Part shown: piece by piece, positions 1 through 10,183 of the stretch
Layout: every line of letters starts with the position of its first letter
How positions within the stretch are numbered: position 1 is the first letter of the stretch
NCBI GenBank assembly: GCA_017893485.1
Contig: CM030365.1
Coordinates: 47,486,458-47,550,457, forward strand
Source of the DNA: Hemerocallis citrina
Taxonomy: Eukaryota > Streptophyta > Magnoliopsida > Asparagales > Asphodelaceae
Direction of reading: 5' to 3'
DNA: 64,000 bases
Translations under genes and position numbers: made by a program
Notes under the pieces: generated by a model
What the model was told of the DNA's origin: nothing
Seen by the model: the letters and a program-made list of their open reading frames with translations, nothing else
The model's database searches: none

Positions 1-213
1 CATCGTGTTTGGGAAACTCCAGAAGAGAAAGAACATGTATGATGTGCTGAAGGAAGAAGTAACAGAACTATGGGAAGAGCTTAGGAAAGCCAAAAGGAAC
101 CGTAGGGATTAGGATGTTGTATCTTCCCAATGCTTTTCGCTTGATGTCAGATGATGTTTTAAATTTGAATGTACAAAGTTTGAATTCAATGAAATGAAAG
201 AAGGTTTAAATTC

Positions 214-1217
214 ATGTTTTCTACTTCGAATTTAATGGATCTTTTGAATCAGAGTATGGCTGGAAGAAGATCAAGGAATGGAGAAGGACCCAGCTTTGGA
301 CTCAACATGGAAACGGAATTGGCTAGTCTCTATCAGATCCTCAACATCGTTGCCATGAACCAAAACCATAGGGGGATGCCTGCGAATCCAGTTCCTGAGG
401 CAATCAAACTCCTGGAGGCATTCAAGAAGATGATGCCACCAGCATTTGAAGGGAAGTCAGACCCAGATGCAGCTGACAATTGGATTCGGCAAGTCCAGAC
501 TATCTTTGAAGTCTTGGAAACTTTGGAAGGTAGCAAGGTAAAGCTGGCTACACTGCAGCTTGAGAAGGTGCAGCTGTATGGTGGTAGTCTATGAAGCGGA
601 CTATGGGAAATGGTGTTGTCGGTTTAGAGGAATTCTTGAAAGAATTCCGCGGTCACTATTTTTCATCTAATGTCGAAGAGAAGAAAGCGATGGAGTTCCT
701 GGCACTGTAGTAGGGAGGCATGTCTGTCAGGGAGTATGAGGCAAGGTTTACTCAACTTTCGAGGTATGCACCCGAACTTGTGATGGATGAGGCGAAGAAA
801 GCTCGGAAGTTCGAGCAGGAATTGAGGCCGAGTCTGAGATCAAGGATGATACCCCTTAGTATCAGGAGGTTTGACAAGTTAGTCAAGCGAGCTGCAGCTA
901 CAGAGAAGGATATGGAGCAGTTTCATGCCACCCAGAACTGGAAGAACAATTGGAATGTCGGGAAGAGGCCCGCAATTTTTGGGAATGTCAGGGGGCAGCC
1001 GCCAGCTCAAATGTTCAAACCTACGGGGGTGAATGCTGTCAATATGGCTGGAAGACCCGAAAATGGTTGGGTGGGACCTCCTGTGGTGACTTGTTCAACT
1101 GTGGAGAGACAGGTCATTACAGATCTCACTGCCCCAAGCTGCGAGATGTCGTCCGGAAGGTACCAACACAGCAAGTTGGGAAACAGCTGTACCAGCAAAG
1201 GTGAGTATTTGCCTTGA
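214..1217 (+). pseudogene. E1 gag, broken
   Basis: Remnant of the capsid/nucleocapsid gene that packages element RNA. A first segment runs from ATG 214 to a stop at 592-594; the frame then shifts, and 720-1217 carries the C-terminal half of the capsid domain (segment near REYEARFTQLSRYAPE). A CCHC zinc knuckle follows at about 1090-1135 (NCGETGHYRSHC). Compared with the E5 copy, one base is missing inside the knuckle near 1094, throwing its first Cys out of frame. An in-frame TAG lies at 707-709 between the two segments. The retrotransposon gag assignment is firm; the start at 214 is only the first good ATG. Confidence 0.8.
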
Positions 1218-1333
1218 CTGAGGCCAATGCTGATGAAGTGGATCACGTCATTACTGGTACGGGGGCAGATGTTTAAAAGTTTGTATTGTTCTTTTTCCCT
1301 GTTTTATTTAGTAAAAACTGTTATGTAACGTGA

Positions 1334-1920
1334 GTGTGTTATATAACAGGAGAAATTTTATTAAATGGAAAGAAAGATGTTGTTCTGTTCGATACTGCAT
1401 CCTCTCATACTTTTGTATCTCCTAAATTTGTTAAAGTCTTGGGAGTTGAACCGAAGGTCATCCTAGGCAAGGTCTTAGCAGTAACTACTCCATCAGGGGA
1501 GACTTTAACCACTGATCAGTACTATATAGACTGCTAGATCGAGATTGGAGACAGAATTTTCGGGATTGATCTGATCGAGCTGAATATCCTAGGGTCGATG
1601 TTTTCATTGACATTGATTGGATGTCGGTGTACAATGCGAACATCGAGTGTAAGACCAAGAAAGTAACAGTGAAGGTTCCAGGAGGTTCTGTAGTCACTTT
1701 CCAGGGGAAGAAGAGATGTTCAGATTTGGTGGCATCTATTAGCAAGAAGAAGGTTCCTGTAGAGGTGCAGTAGATTCCAGTGGTTCGGGATTACCCGACT
1801 GTGTTCCTGGAAGATTTGCCCGGGTTACCCCCGCAACGTGATGTAGAGTTCAGCATCACTATCCAGTTAGGGAGTGCACCTATTTCCAAGGCACCGTATA
1901 GGATGGCGCCTGTGAAGTAA
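1334..1920 (+). pseudogene. E1 retropepsin-like protease, broken
   Basis: Aspartic protease that would cut the Gag-Pol polyprotein. The active-site region reads LFDTASSHTFVSP, where the family motif is DTGSS: the Gly after the catalytic Asp-Thr is replaced by Ala. In-frame stops follow at 1535-1537 (TAG) and again near 1772 and 1918, and a short deletion near 1592 disturbs the frame (compare the intact stretch in E5, where LGVDVIIGIDWM is readable). The protease is normally fused to RT; here it lies in a different frame from gag. Confidence 0.8.
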
Positions 1921-1929
1921 GATGAAAAT

Positions 1930-3130
1930 AAATGGCAGATTAAGGAACTTTTGGGGAAAGGCTTTATTCAGTCGAGTGTGTCGCCTTGGGGAGCACCAGT
2001 ACTGTTGGTGAAGAAGAAGGATGGGTTGATCAGGATGTGCATCGATTACCAGGAGTTGAATAAGGTCACTGTTCAGAATAAATATCTGATTCCACGAATT
2101 GATGACTTGTTTGATCATTTACAAGGAGCAGTTGTTTTCTCCAAAATAGACCTTCGATCAGCATACGATCAGGTTCAAGTGAAAGTAGAAGATGTGCATA
2201 AGACTGCATTCAGAACTCGACATGGGCATTACGAATTCTTAGTTATGCCATTTGGAGTGACGAATGCATTTGCAATCATTATGGACATGATGAACAGAGT
2301 TCTGAGGCCGTTTATTGATTCTTTCATCGCGGTGTTTATCGACGTTATTCTTGTGTACTCCAAGTCGGAGGAGAAGCACACTGAGCATCTGGCTGAGAAT
2401 CTGAAGAAGCTTCAAGAGCATGAGTTGTATGCCAAGTTATCTAAGTGCGATTTCTGCAAATCTGAAGTGGCAATCCTGGGTCACATCCTTTCTAAGGAGG
2501 GAGTGGCAACTGATCCTCCGAAGATAGAGGTAGTGAAAGATTGGGCAGGACCTACTACAGTGAGGGAAATCAGAAGTTTTCTTGGGCTAACTAGATACTA
2601 CAGTAGGTTTATTCAAGGCTATGCTCAAATAGCCGTGTCGCTCACTGGTCTGACCAAGAAGCATATGAATTTCAAGTGGACTGAGTAGTGCGAGGCAAGC
2701 TTTCAGGAGTTGAAAGAGAAACTGACTACTACTCCCATTTTGGCTTTGCCCAGAGCAGGTGTTGAGTATAATGTTTACAGCGATACTTCATATCGTGGGC
2801 TTGGTTGTGTCTTAATGCAAGAGAAAAAAGTAATCGCTTATGGGTCTAGGAAACTAAGACCGTATGAGAAGAATTATTCGACTCACGATCTGGAGTTGGT
2901 TGCGATTATCTTCGCCTTGAAGCAATGGAGACATTACGTGTACGGTGACAAATTAAACATGTACATGGACCATAAAAGCTTGAAGTACATCTATCAGTAG
3001 AAGGACCTGAATCTGAAGCAACGGAAATGGCTGGAATTACTTGAGGACATTCGTCCTGAGATTAAGTACCATCCGGGGAAGGCTAATGCTGTTGCTGATG
3101 CACTTAGCTGTAAAAGCAGTTTGGCCAGGT
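1930..3130 (+). pseudogene. E1 reverse transcriptase and RNase H, broken
   Basis: RT would copy element RNA into DNA and RNase H would degrade the RNA strand. The fingers/palm region is readable from 1951 ([12 protein letters not shown], then [12 protein letters not shown]). The catalytic box reads FIDVILVYS where the family has FIDDILVYS, so the second catalytic Asp is Val. RT runs to a TAG at 2686-2688. RNase H follows from 2710 ([33 protein letters not shown]) and is stopped by TAG at 2998-3000, after which homology continues to about 3120 (YHPGKANAVADAL). E5 has the same module on the minus strand. Confidence 0.88.
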
Positions 3131-3139
3131 TGATTTATG

Positions 3140-4350
3140 ACCCAGAGGCATCTTGCAGAGGAGCTGGATCGGAATGGTATTGAGGTTGTTGTGCAAGGTT
3201 TGGGAGCATCTTTGGATCAGCTAAGGCTTCATTCTACGCAGAATGAAAGGATTATAGCGAGTCAGAAGGAAGATGCAGAAATTCAGAAGATGAAGAAGCA
3301 GGTTGGTGCTGGCAGATTGTCAGGGTTTCAGATCAGGATGAAGTGTTGTCGTTTGGAGAAAGGCTATGTGTCCCAGATCAATCAGATTTGAGGGAGAGTA
3401 TTCTTCAGGAGGCACATGCTACTCTTTTGTCGGTACATCCTGGGAGTACAAAGATGTATAAGGATATCAAGCAACATTTCTGGTGGTTAGGTTTGAAGCG
3501 GGATGTGGCTGAGTTTGTGGCGAAGTGTGAGACTTGTCAGCAGGTGAAAGACGAAAATCAGAAGCCCGGAGGTTTATTGCAACTGTTACCTATTCCGGAG
3601 TGGAAGTGAGATAACATCAGCATGGATTTCATCACGGGTTTGCCCAGAAGTTTGAAGGGTAATGATGCGATTTGGGTCATAGTCAATTGACTAACCAAGT
3701 TAGCTCACTTCTTGGCAATGAAACTCACTTCATCTATGGACAAGTTAGCCGAGCTGTATGTTGGGAAGATCGTCAGGCTTCATGGGTTCCAATGACCGTC
3801 GTGTCTAATCGAGATGCGCGGTTTACTTCGCATTTATGGAGGAGTCTTCATGCAGCTTTGGGTACTAAGACGGATTTCAGCACTGCCTTCCAACCTCAGA
3901 CTAATGGACAAACTGAGAGAGTTAATCGAGTTCTTAAGGATATGTTTCGGTGTTGTGTTCTAAATTTTGGAGGCAGTTGGGAGAGGCATCTAGCTCTGGT
4001 AGAGTTTGCCTACAACAACTGTTCTCAGACTAGTATCAGGATGGTGCCGTATGAAGCTCTGTATGGCAGGAAGTGCAGAACACCTGTTTGCTAGTTTGAA
4101 GTGGGGGATCGGCAGATGTTTGGGCCCGAGATCATGCAACAGACCTCTGAAAAGATCGATTTGATCAGGATGAGGTTGGTGGATGCTCAGAGTAGGCAGA
4201 AGAGTTATGCAGACAACCGGAGGAGGGACCTTGAATTCGAGGAAGGTGACTTTGTCTTTCTGAAGGTATCACCTAGTAAATGTGTGATTCGTTTTGGCAG
4301 AGGTGGGAAGTTAGCCCCAAGGTTCATAGGCTCGTATAAGATATTTTAGA
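3140..4350 (+). pseudogene. E1 integrase, broken
   Basis: Integrase inserts the cDNA copy. The HHCC zinc-binding domain is visible at about 3410-3545 ([15 protein letters not shown], then CETCQQVK). The catalytic core follows in a shifted frame. The second catalytic Asp, in the family context IVSDRDARF, reads VVSNRDARF, so the Asp is Asn; the Glu motif NGQTERVN is present near 3902-3926. Stops occur at 3607-3609 (TGA), 3688-3690 (TGA) and 4092-4094 (TAG), and near 3770-3800 the frame is disturbed again. The C-terminal part (DFVFLKVSPSK, GKLAPRFIGSY) reaches a TAG at 4347-4349. Confidence 0.87.
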
Positions 4351-4613
4351 GGATTGGGAAAACTGCTTACCGGTTGGAGTTACTGGAGGATTTGTCTCAG
4401 GTGCACAACGTCTTCCATGTGTCTATGCTGAGAGATTACATTCCAGATCCAAGTCACCATTTGCCCGAAGTGCCGAAGGGTTTACAGTTAGATCTGAGCT
4501 ACAATGAGCTACCGGTTGAGATCGTGGATCGTTGGGAGAAAGTCTTGAGGAACAAGACGATACCGATGGTCAAAGTTGTCTGGAGAAACCAGTTGGTTGA
4601 AGAGGCTACTTGA
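4351..4613 (+). pseudogene. E1 integrase tail with chromodomain-like end
   Basis: After the TAG at 4347-4349 the same frame continues with the conserved segment VHNVFHVSMLRDYIPDP and ends in a short chromodomain-like stretch (VEIVDRWEKVLRNKTIPMV, then VWRNQLVEEAT). In chromoviruses this tail is thought to guide integration to heterochromatin. It stops at 4611-4613 (TGA), two codons before the usual WE-rich end, which is still readable out of frame. This tail is what identifies the element as a chromovirus rather than an Athila or Tat element. Confidence 0.75.
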
Positions 4614-4737
4614 GAATCCGAGGAGAGGATGTTGAAGGATCATCTTGAGCTCTTTGTCTGATTGTATTGCTTTTCTTTCTTCTTTTATGTTTTGTTTTCT
4701 CACTCTTTGAGCGTAGTTCCGAGGACAGAAATATTCT

Positions 4738-4750
4738 AAGGAGAGAGTGT
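4738..4750 (+). other. E1 polypurine tract
   Basis: AAGGAGAGAGTGT lies immediately before the LTR start TGTAACATCC. The matching tract in E5 (minus strand) is AAGGAGGGAGTGT directly before TGTAATATCC, which fixes the LTR boundary in both elements. Confidence 0.8.
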
Positions 4751-6384
4751 TGTAACATCCTGAATTTCTCAAGTAAAAAATATGAAGTTTTCTTTTATTC
4801 TTCACGTGTTTAGCACGTGCAATTTAATATGTGTATTTTTAACTTTAAAAGGTATTCTTATTTCATGAATAAACATTTCCTCTCTTTTAAATTAAAGCCT
4901 ATTTTAATCTCTAAGCCTAATAGTCTTATTCCAGCTCACTTAAATAAATTAATTAATTTAATTAGAGAACCCATGGTCTTTAGCCCACCTAATTAGCCCA
5001 TTAGTTATTTTTAATAATAATTAATACAACTTGTAGTGTAGACTTGATCAAGAAACAAATAAATTAACAATTTAATGTACAAACAAATTTGTAGTATGCA
5101 TAGTGTGACATGTGCATTGCACATGCACGTGGAAGTGATGATGAGTCATGTCATGATGTGGGATTCCCCTCCAGACTGTCTGGGCATGGGCTCGTAACTC
5201 ATAGGACATCTAGGATACTTACTGTAGTTACAGTAGTAGTTTAAATCATGGCGAGGGAATCAAGCCTACAAGATGAACAACGATTAAGGGCGTGCCCTCG
5301 GACCTATGTAGTATGAGATGCATAGAATTCGAATAAGTGTGCATTAGTGTCATTAAACATAAATAACTGCATTAAGGACTAAGTGCACATTTACACACGA
5401 CATCAATAAGATAGTCCCCTTAGCTTTGTTTGTGACAAGTGTGTGCCTTCTAAGAGCATCCACAGTCGTTTGCTTGTTTGCCATTTTTTCCATTTTTTGT
5501 GTACTGTAGCGCACACAGTCGTAAGCTATTTTGCCTTTTTTGGCAATTCGGCTACCGTAGAAAGGGAAAAATAGCATTCGAAATAGAAAAATGCATATTA
5601 TAGCATACGAAACATGTTTCGTCTGGATTATTTAATTATTTTTAAATAATCGGACGAAAAATCAAAAAAATTAAAAAAACTAATAAAATAACCCAGAAAT
5701 ATGCATATATGGTTTCGTCCGGGCCACTGGGTCACATTTCCGTTAAAGAAAAAATTTGCAAATTACCATCATTGGTTACTGTGTGCAATTATTTAAATTT
5801 TTTTGCAAATTTATAAATTGATTTTGCAATTTTTTAAATGTTTTTGCAATTTTATTTTGCAAAAAAACCTCCTTAAAACCCGACGAAAGATCATGTTTCA
5901 TCCTGTATATTTTATTAATATTTTCTCAGTTTCTGACTATATAAATGATTTTTTAATGACAGACGAAACATCAATTTCTTTTTTAACGAATTTATGCATT
6001 TTTTTTGCCATTCGACGACTGCAGCATTTCATCAAAATGGACCGCCAAAATATGCATTTTGCCATTTTTTACATCGAACGACCGTGGATGCTCTAAGTAA
6101 AAGAAATTGATGTATTATATCCTAGTATCAGTTGTATGCAACTGACGTGCCCACAGTTTCTATGCACGATAAAGTGGTTGATAAGACTAAAGAATGATTG
6201 CTGCTTAAAGAAATGTTCAAGTTATTATTTAATTCATTTATCTTGTCGTAATTTATATTTCCGCTGCATTGATGTAATTATTGTTGGAAAAAAGTTTTAA
6301 ATTCCTTGTAAAATTGTATGAAGTGAAGTGTAAAGATCCTGTGAAACTTCTAATTCAGTCTTATTTGGAATTCGGGGTGTTACA
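4751..6384 (+). repeat. E1 3' LTR (Tekay family), internally deleted, MITE inserted
   Basis: Starts TGTAACATCCTGAA and ends GAATTCGGGGTGTTACA. Without the MITE at 5454-6093 it is about 1.0 kb, against 3.2-3.3 kb for the other two LTRs of the family in this window (32656-35939 and 56858-60071). By comparison, about 2.2 kb is missing after the segment ending near 5132. The missing part contains the TATAAATA promoter seen at 59506-59513 and 35371-35378, so this LTR cannot start transcripts in the usual way. Confidence 0.88.
5454..6093. mobile_element. PIF/Harbinger-type MITE in E1 LTR
   Basis: A 640-bp segment with terminal inverted repeats GAGCATCCAC(A/G)GTCGTT at both ends, flanked by 3-bp direct repeats TAA (5451-5453 and 6094-6096). 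TAA target duplication is characteristic of PIF/Harbinger (Tourist-like) elements. No transposase is encoded; the interior is AT-rich, with an inverted segment around 5610-5660 (GAAACATGTTTCGTC). The E5 LTR lacks this insert at the equivalent point, which serves as a natural empty site. Confidence 0.8.
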
Positions 6385-7190
6385 GGGGTTCTCCCCATTC
6401 GAAGCCTTTAGCCATCCGGAAGGCTTTGAAGAACGGGAGCGACTTTTCACCGGATTTGGAAAGAAAATGGCTAATGACCGCCAGCCAACCCATGAGCCTC
6501 TGGACCTCTTTGATATTTCTTAGGGGGGCCATGTCTCGTATGGCTTGGATCTTCACCTGGATTCGCCTCAATTCCCCTCTGGCTGACCACGAATCCGAGA
6601 AATTTTTTCGTAGTAACGCCGAAGGCGCATTTGGAGGGGTTAAGTCTCATGTTGTGCGATCTTAGGACTCCGAGGGCTTCCTCTAGATCGGTGATGTTGT
6701 CTTGACCTCAGTAGCTTTTGACGAGCATGTCGTCGACATAGACCTCCATGTTCTGACCTATTTGTTCATTAAACACCTGATTGACGAGCCTCTGGTAGGT
6801 AGCACCGACTTTCTCAAGCCCGAAGGGCATGACACGGTAAGAGTATAGGCCCTGGTCAGTCATGAAGGCAGTTTTGGAAATGTCAGGGGAGAACATTCTG
6901 ATTTGGTTATAGCGTAAAAAGGCGTCCATGAAGCTCAGCAATTCGTGGCCAGAAGTCGCATCAATCAGGGCATCGATGCTCGGAAGGAGGAATGGATCTT
7001 TGGGGCATGCCTTGTTGAGGTTGTGAATTCTATGCAGATTCTCTACTTCCCGCTTGGTTTCTTCACCATTACTACTTTGGCCCGCCATTCGGGATAGCTG
7101 CCTTCCTGGATAAAACAAGCCGAGAGGAATTTGTTCACTTCTTCTTTGGTTGCCAGCTGCCTTTCGGGGGGAGAATTTGCAGTGTTTCTG
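6385..7190 (-). pseudogene. E2 reverse transcriptase, truncated by E1
   Basis: RT palm is readable on the minus strand between about 7118 and 6708: NLNKACPKDPFLLPSIDAL, FMDAFLRYNQI, MTDQGLYSYRVMPFGL, and the catalytic box YVDDMLVK with both Asp present. A stop at 6708-6710 and a frameshift follow; the thumb/connection region continues to 6385 (RLMGWLAVISHFLSKSGEK, LPFFKAF), where E1 begins. The start is damaged: the segment just before NLNKACPKDP is out of frame. The inactivation is by frameshift and truncation, not by loss of the RT active site. Confidence 0.85.
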
Positions 7191-8105
7191 CTAGACGGGC
7201 TTTGAATCTGGGTGGACGCTCAGTCGGTGCATGATGAGGTCCCCTGAGATTCCTGGCATATCTGAGGGCGTCCAGGCAAAGAGATCAACATTCCGCTTGA
7301 TGCATTCAGTGATGACCGGTTTTAGGTCTGGGGAGAGGGACTGGCTCACTCGGAACCACTTAGATCTGTCCTCCATGCTGAAGTGGATTTCTTCCAATTG
7401 TTCGATGGGCTCGGAGCCCAATGAGTTCCGGTCGAATAGAAGTTCAACCGCTTTGAGGGAAAAAACTCCGCCTCCCACTGCGGCTATGTAACAGAACCTG
7501 GCCAATTCTTGATTACCTCGGATCACGCCGACTCCGTGGTCAGTGGGGAACCTCATTTTGAGGTGGTACGCGAAGGGTACGCTTGAAGGGAACAGAAGTC
7601 GGGCCTGCCCAGGATCATATTGCAGGCGGTTTTGACATTGACCACCATGAAATCCATGGCTTCTATTCGGATGTTCGAGACTGTTCCGGCTGTGACATCA
7701 AGAGTGATTATCCAATCGATGTGTATGGGAGCACCTGAAAACCTATGCAATGTGTACCCCACTGGGTTGAGTCTTTCTCGAGAGAGTTTGAGCGCTTCGA
7801 ATGCGGCAAGGAACAGGATGTTCACCGAGCTTCCATTTTCAACGAGGATACGTCGAACCTCGTGGTTCACCATGCCAAGGCTGATTACCAGGGTGTCACA
7901 ATGAGGTAGTTGGACACCTTCCAGGTCATCGTTGGAGAATGAGACCGCCAGGCTTGGGTCTCTGGGGGGTGGGTGGTCATGGACCGAGTTAACCTCCCGC
8001 ATGAAGGCCTTGCAGGAAGTATTCGACTCTCCCCCCATGGGGCCACCATGAACACAATGAAGGATGGCCGGCCCTCCTGCCTCATCAGGCTCGAGTTCTG
8101 CCTTG
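7191..8105 (-). pseudogene. E2 protease and linker to RT, broken
   Basis: Minus-strand retropepsin-like domain of Tat type. A well-conserved approach reads MGGESNTSCKAFMREVNSV, then HCDTLVISLGM. The active-site box reads VENGSSVNILF, where E3 has VDNGSSVNILF: the catalytic Asp is Glu. The domain ends at ILGRPDF, followed by a frameshift near 7590. The linker to RT is readable in another frame at 7191-7556 (from MRFPTDHGVGVIRGNQELA), including LFAWTPSDMPGI just ahead of RT. Confidence 0.82.
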
Positions 8106-9290
8106 GGATGCTGACTGGTCGCCCGAGGAGGGGGCGAAGCCCACTGGTTTTGTTGATTGGTTCGAGTGAATTCCCTCAGGTAACCCCTCTAGATGAGGTC
8201 CTATATCTCATCTTTGAGAGCACGACACGTATCGGTCTCGTGCCCGTGGTCCCGGTGGAACCGACAGTAAAATTTTCAGTCCATTTTCTTATTGTTGTTG
8301 GGTCGAGAAGGATGGCGGACGATCCCCTTGTCCAATTTTCATAAGGATGGCCGACACGCTATGAGTGAGCGGGGTGAACTTTTGAAGTGGGGGACCGGAG
8401 ACGGTCGTTTTTTTACCAAGGAGAACTTTTTGAGACTTCTTCATGGGCTCCAGACCATCTACCTTCCTCTTACCCTTAGCGGGGGCTTCTGTCACGCCTT
8501 CAGGGTGTAGAGCTTCTTCGGCTCGAATGTACTTTTTGACCCTGTGAAGGAGGTTAGGAAAATTGATCGGGTGCTTCTTCTCCAAGGAGGCCTTTAGCTG
8601 GCCATGGCGAACGTTATGTCTGAAAGTCGCGGATGCGACGCTAGCATCGAGAGAAGAGATTGCCTTGGCTTCGGTGGTGAACCTCCGCACAAAGTCCCGT
8701 AGGGACTCCCCTTCCTTCTGTTTGAGGTCCAGAAGTGACGTGCTCGCCTTCTCGATCTTGCGACTAGCCACGAAGTGAACGAGAAAGTTTACCTCGATCT
8801 GTTCAAAACAGAAGATCGAGTTGGGGACATGCTTTGAGAACCATTCCCTTGTCGGGCCTACGCAAAGTGGCGGGGAACGCTCGAAAGAGGAAAGGATCTG
8901 AGGCTCTATGAATCATCATGAGGGTTTTGAACCCCTCTCTGTGATCAGCTGGATCCCTCTCTCCGTCGTATGTCTCGAACTGAGGTGGTCGAAAATTCCT
9001 CGAGATCGAGGCATCAAGGATTCGAGCAGAGAATGGGAGTCCGGTAGAATGGTACCCCCGACTGGATTGGCCTCCACCCTCGCCGATCCGGGCGAGGCGA
9101 CTCTCCATCTCCTGGATTTGCCTAAGGACAGCGTCATCCCTCCTCGGTGGTCGAGTCGAGCCGTATGACTCGCTGCCCCAGGTTTTTTTTCTTCTTGGAT
9201 GGGGTCGTCGACTGGTTGTTCGGTCTTGGGGGCGCCTCGGATGGCTAGGAGGACCTTGTTCCTGAACTCCTGGAACTCAGTCCTCGTCAC
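8106..9290 (-). pseudogene. E2 gag, broken
   Basis: Tat-type gag. Reading right to left: an N-terminal stretch from ATG 9290 (EFQEFRNKVLLAIRGAP), the capsid core (FKTLMMIHRASDPFLFRAFP at about 8840-8930), then in another frame ASRKIEKASTSLLDLKQKEG and RDFVRRFTTEAKAISSLD, and the C-terminal zinc finger FYCRFHRDHGHETDTCRALK near 8213-8283. At least two frameshifts (near 9100 and 8800) and stops after the finger separate the parts. The finger type (CxFHx3GHx4C) is typical of Tat gag and unlike the CCHC knuckle of E1/E5. Confidence 0.82.
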
Positions 9291-9703
9291 CCCGACCTCT
9301 TCGAATTGGATCGTCGGAGGTCGTCGATCTCTGGGTGAGCGACTGCACCGTTACTCCCGACCTTGTAGGCTATGGGTCGGGACCTATACGGAGAAGGCAG
9401 CTCCGCTCCTGGAATGGTCGAGTTGTTTGCGGAGGCCGTCCGCAAGTTTCCGAGGGATGATGATCTTCCGAAGGTCATCGGGTTCCTGGCGCTTGGGTCA
9501 CCCAGCGGCTGAACATGAGGCGCTCAGACCCGGACCCAAGGGATTCTCGGGTCGGTGTCTTCGGGAACCCTGTGTGCCCGCCTGACTCTGAGTCTGGTGA
9601 TGATGGTCGGCACACCGCTGTGCCGTTGCCGCCCTCCTTGGTTTAGGGGCCATAGGAGGGGAGGAATCTGGAGACCGGAATTTGGTTTTGGGTCTGTTAA
9701 CCC

Positions 9704-9721
9704 TTCCCACATACGGCGCCA
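9704..9721 (-). other. E2 primer binding site
   Basis: On the minus strand TGGCGCCGTATGTGGGAA lies six bases inside the LTR end. The TGGCGCC start matches the E3 site (24076 onward) and the usual plant Tat-type priming site; the tRNA was not checked. Confidence 0.7.
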
Positions 9722-9727
9722 ACTTGA

Positions 9728-10183
9728 TGCTGCTTATTTTTTGTGCGGGAGCAACAGGTGTGAGTTCTTGTAATTATTAAAGTGGAAGGGATAAATCACA
9801 ATCGCAGATCAGGTCTGTTACTGGAGGTTGGCACGAAAAAGTAGCTGGTGGCTGGCCGACTGGAACACTCGCAAATCGCCTAGAAACACTAGGAGAAATC
9901 ACGGCGACAGGCCCTCCGACGATCTAATCATTCACTGGAAAGGGTAAGAAAGCTAGGGTTCTTGTGAGAATTTTTGGATTACCTTTCTCAAGGAGGAGGG
10001 GCCTGATATTTATAGGTAGAGTAAATTGATATCTGACCCTGATGGACCGGGTTAGACCCGTTTTTTCTGTGGACCTGAAGTCGCAGAAGGCCCATTGGAC
10101 ATTTTGACCAGATGATCTGAAATAAGTGAATATTGGGGAGAACCGACGGACCTAATTGGGCCACGTCACTTGTACCCACATCA
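9728..10183 (-). repeat. E2 5' LTR
   Basis: On the minus strand it begins TGATGTGGGTACAAG at 10183 and ends just before the primer site with GCAGCA at 9728. Both ends resemble the E3 and E4 LTRs (start TGATATGG; end related to TGATTGCCCCCACACC). A TATAAATA box lies on the minus strand at 10014-10007, the likely core promoter. Length is 456 bp. Only this LTR of E2 is in the window. Confidence 0.82.

Larger units (their letters stand above)
1..6384 (+). mobile_element. E1: Tekay/Del-like Ty3/gypsy chromovirus, 5' end outside window
   Basis: The window opens inside the internal region of a plus-strand LTR retrotransposon. Order is gag, protease, RT, RNase H, integrase, a chromodomain-like tail, a polypurine tract and a 3' LTR, which is the Ty3/gypsy order; the C-terminal tail places it with chromoviruses, closest by eye to Tekay/Del. 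It is homologous to E5 (minus strand, 56858 onward). All coding modules carry stops and frameshifts, so it is dead. Its 3' LTR ends TGTTACA at 6384 and is followed directly by minus-strand Tat sequence, so E1 inserted into E2. The next five bases (GGGGT) would be the right target-site duplication; the left copy is outside the window. Confidence 0.9.
6385..10183 (-). mobile_element. E2: Tat-like Ty3/gypsy element, 3' part outside window
   Basis: Minus-strand LTR element. From right to left it shows a 5' LTR (9728-10183), a primer binding site, gag, a Tat-type CxFH zinc finger, protease and RT up to the junction with E1 at 6385. The rest (RNase H, integrase, 3' LTR) lies left of the window because E1 inserted into it. 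Conserved phrases shared with E3 (FKTLMMIH.AS, HCD.LVI, NGSSVNILF, NKACPKDPF) place it in the Tat lineage. All genes are broken. The five bases right of the LTR (ATAAC, 10184-10188) would be its target duplication. Confidence 0.88.

Noticed and set aside
7231..8344. Plus-strand frames across E2 protease and gag
   Set aside because: Shadows of the minus-strand Tat genes, which show conserved motifs.
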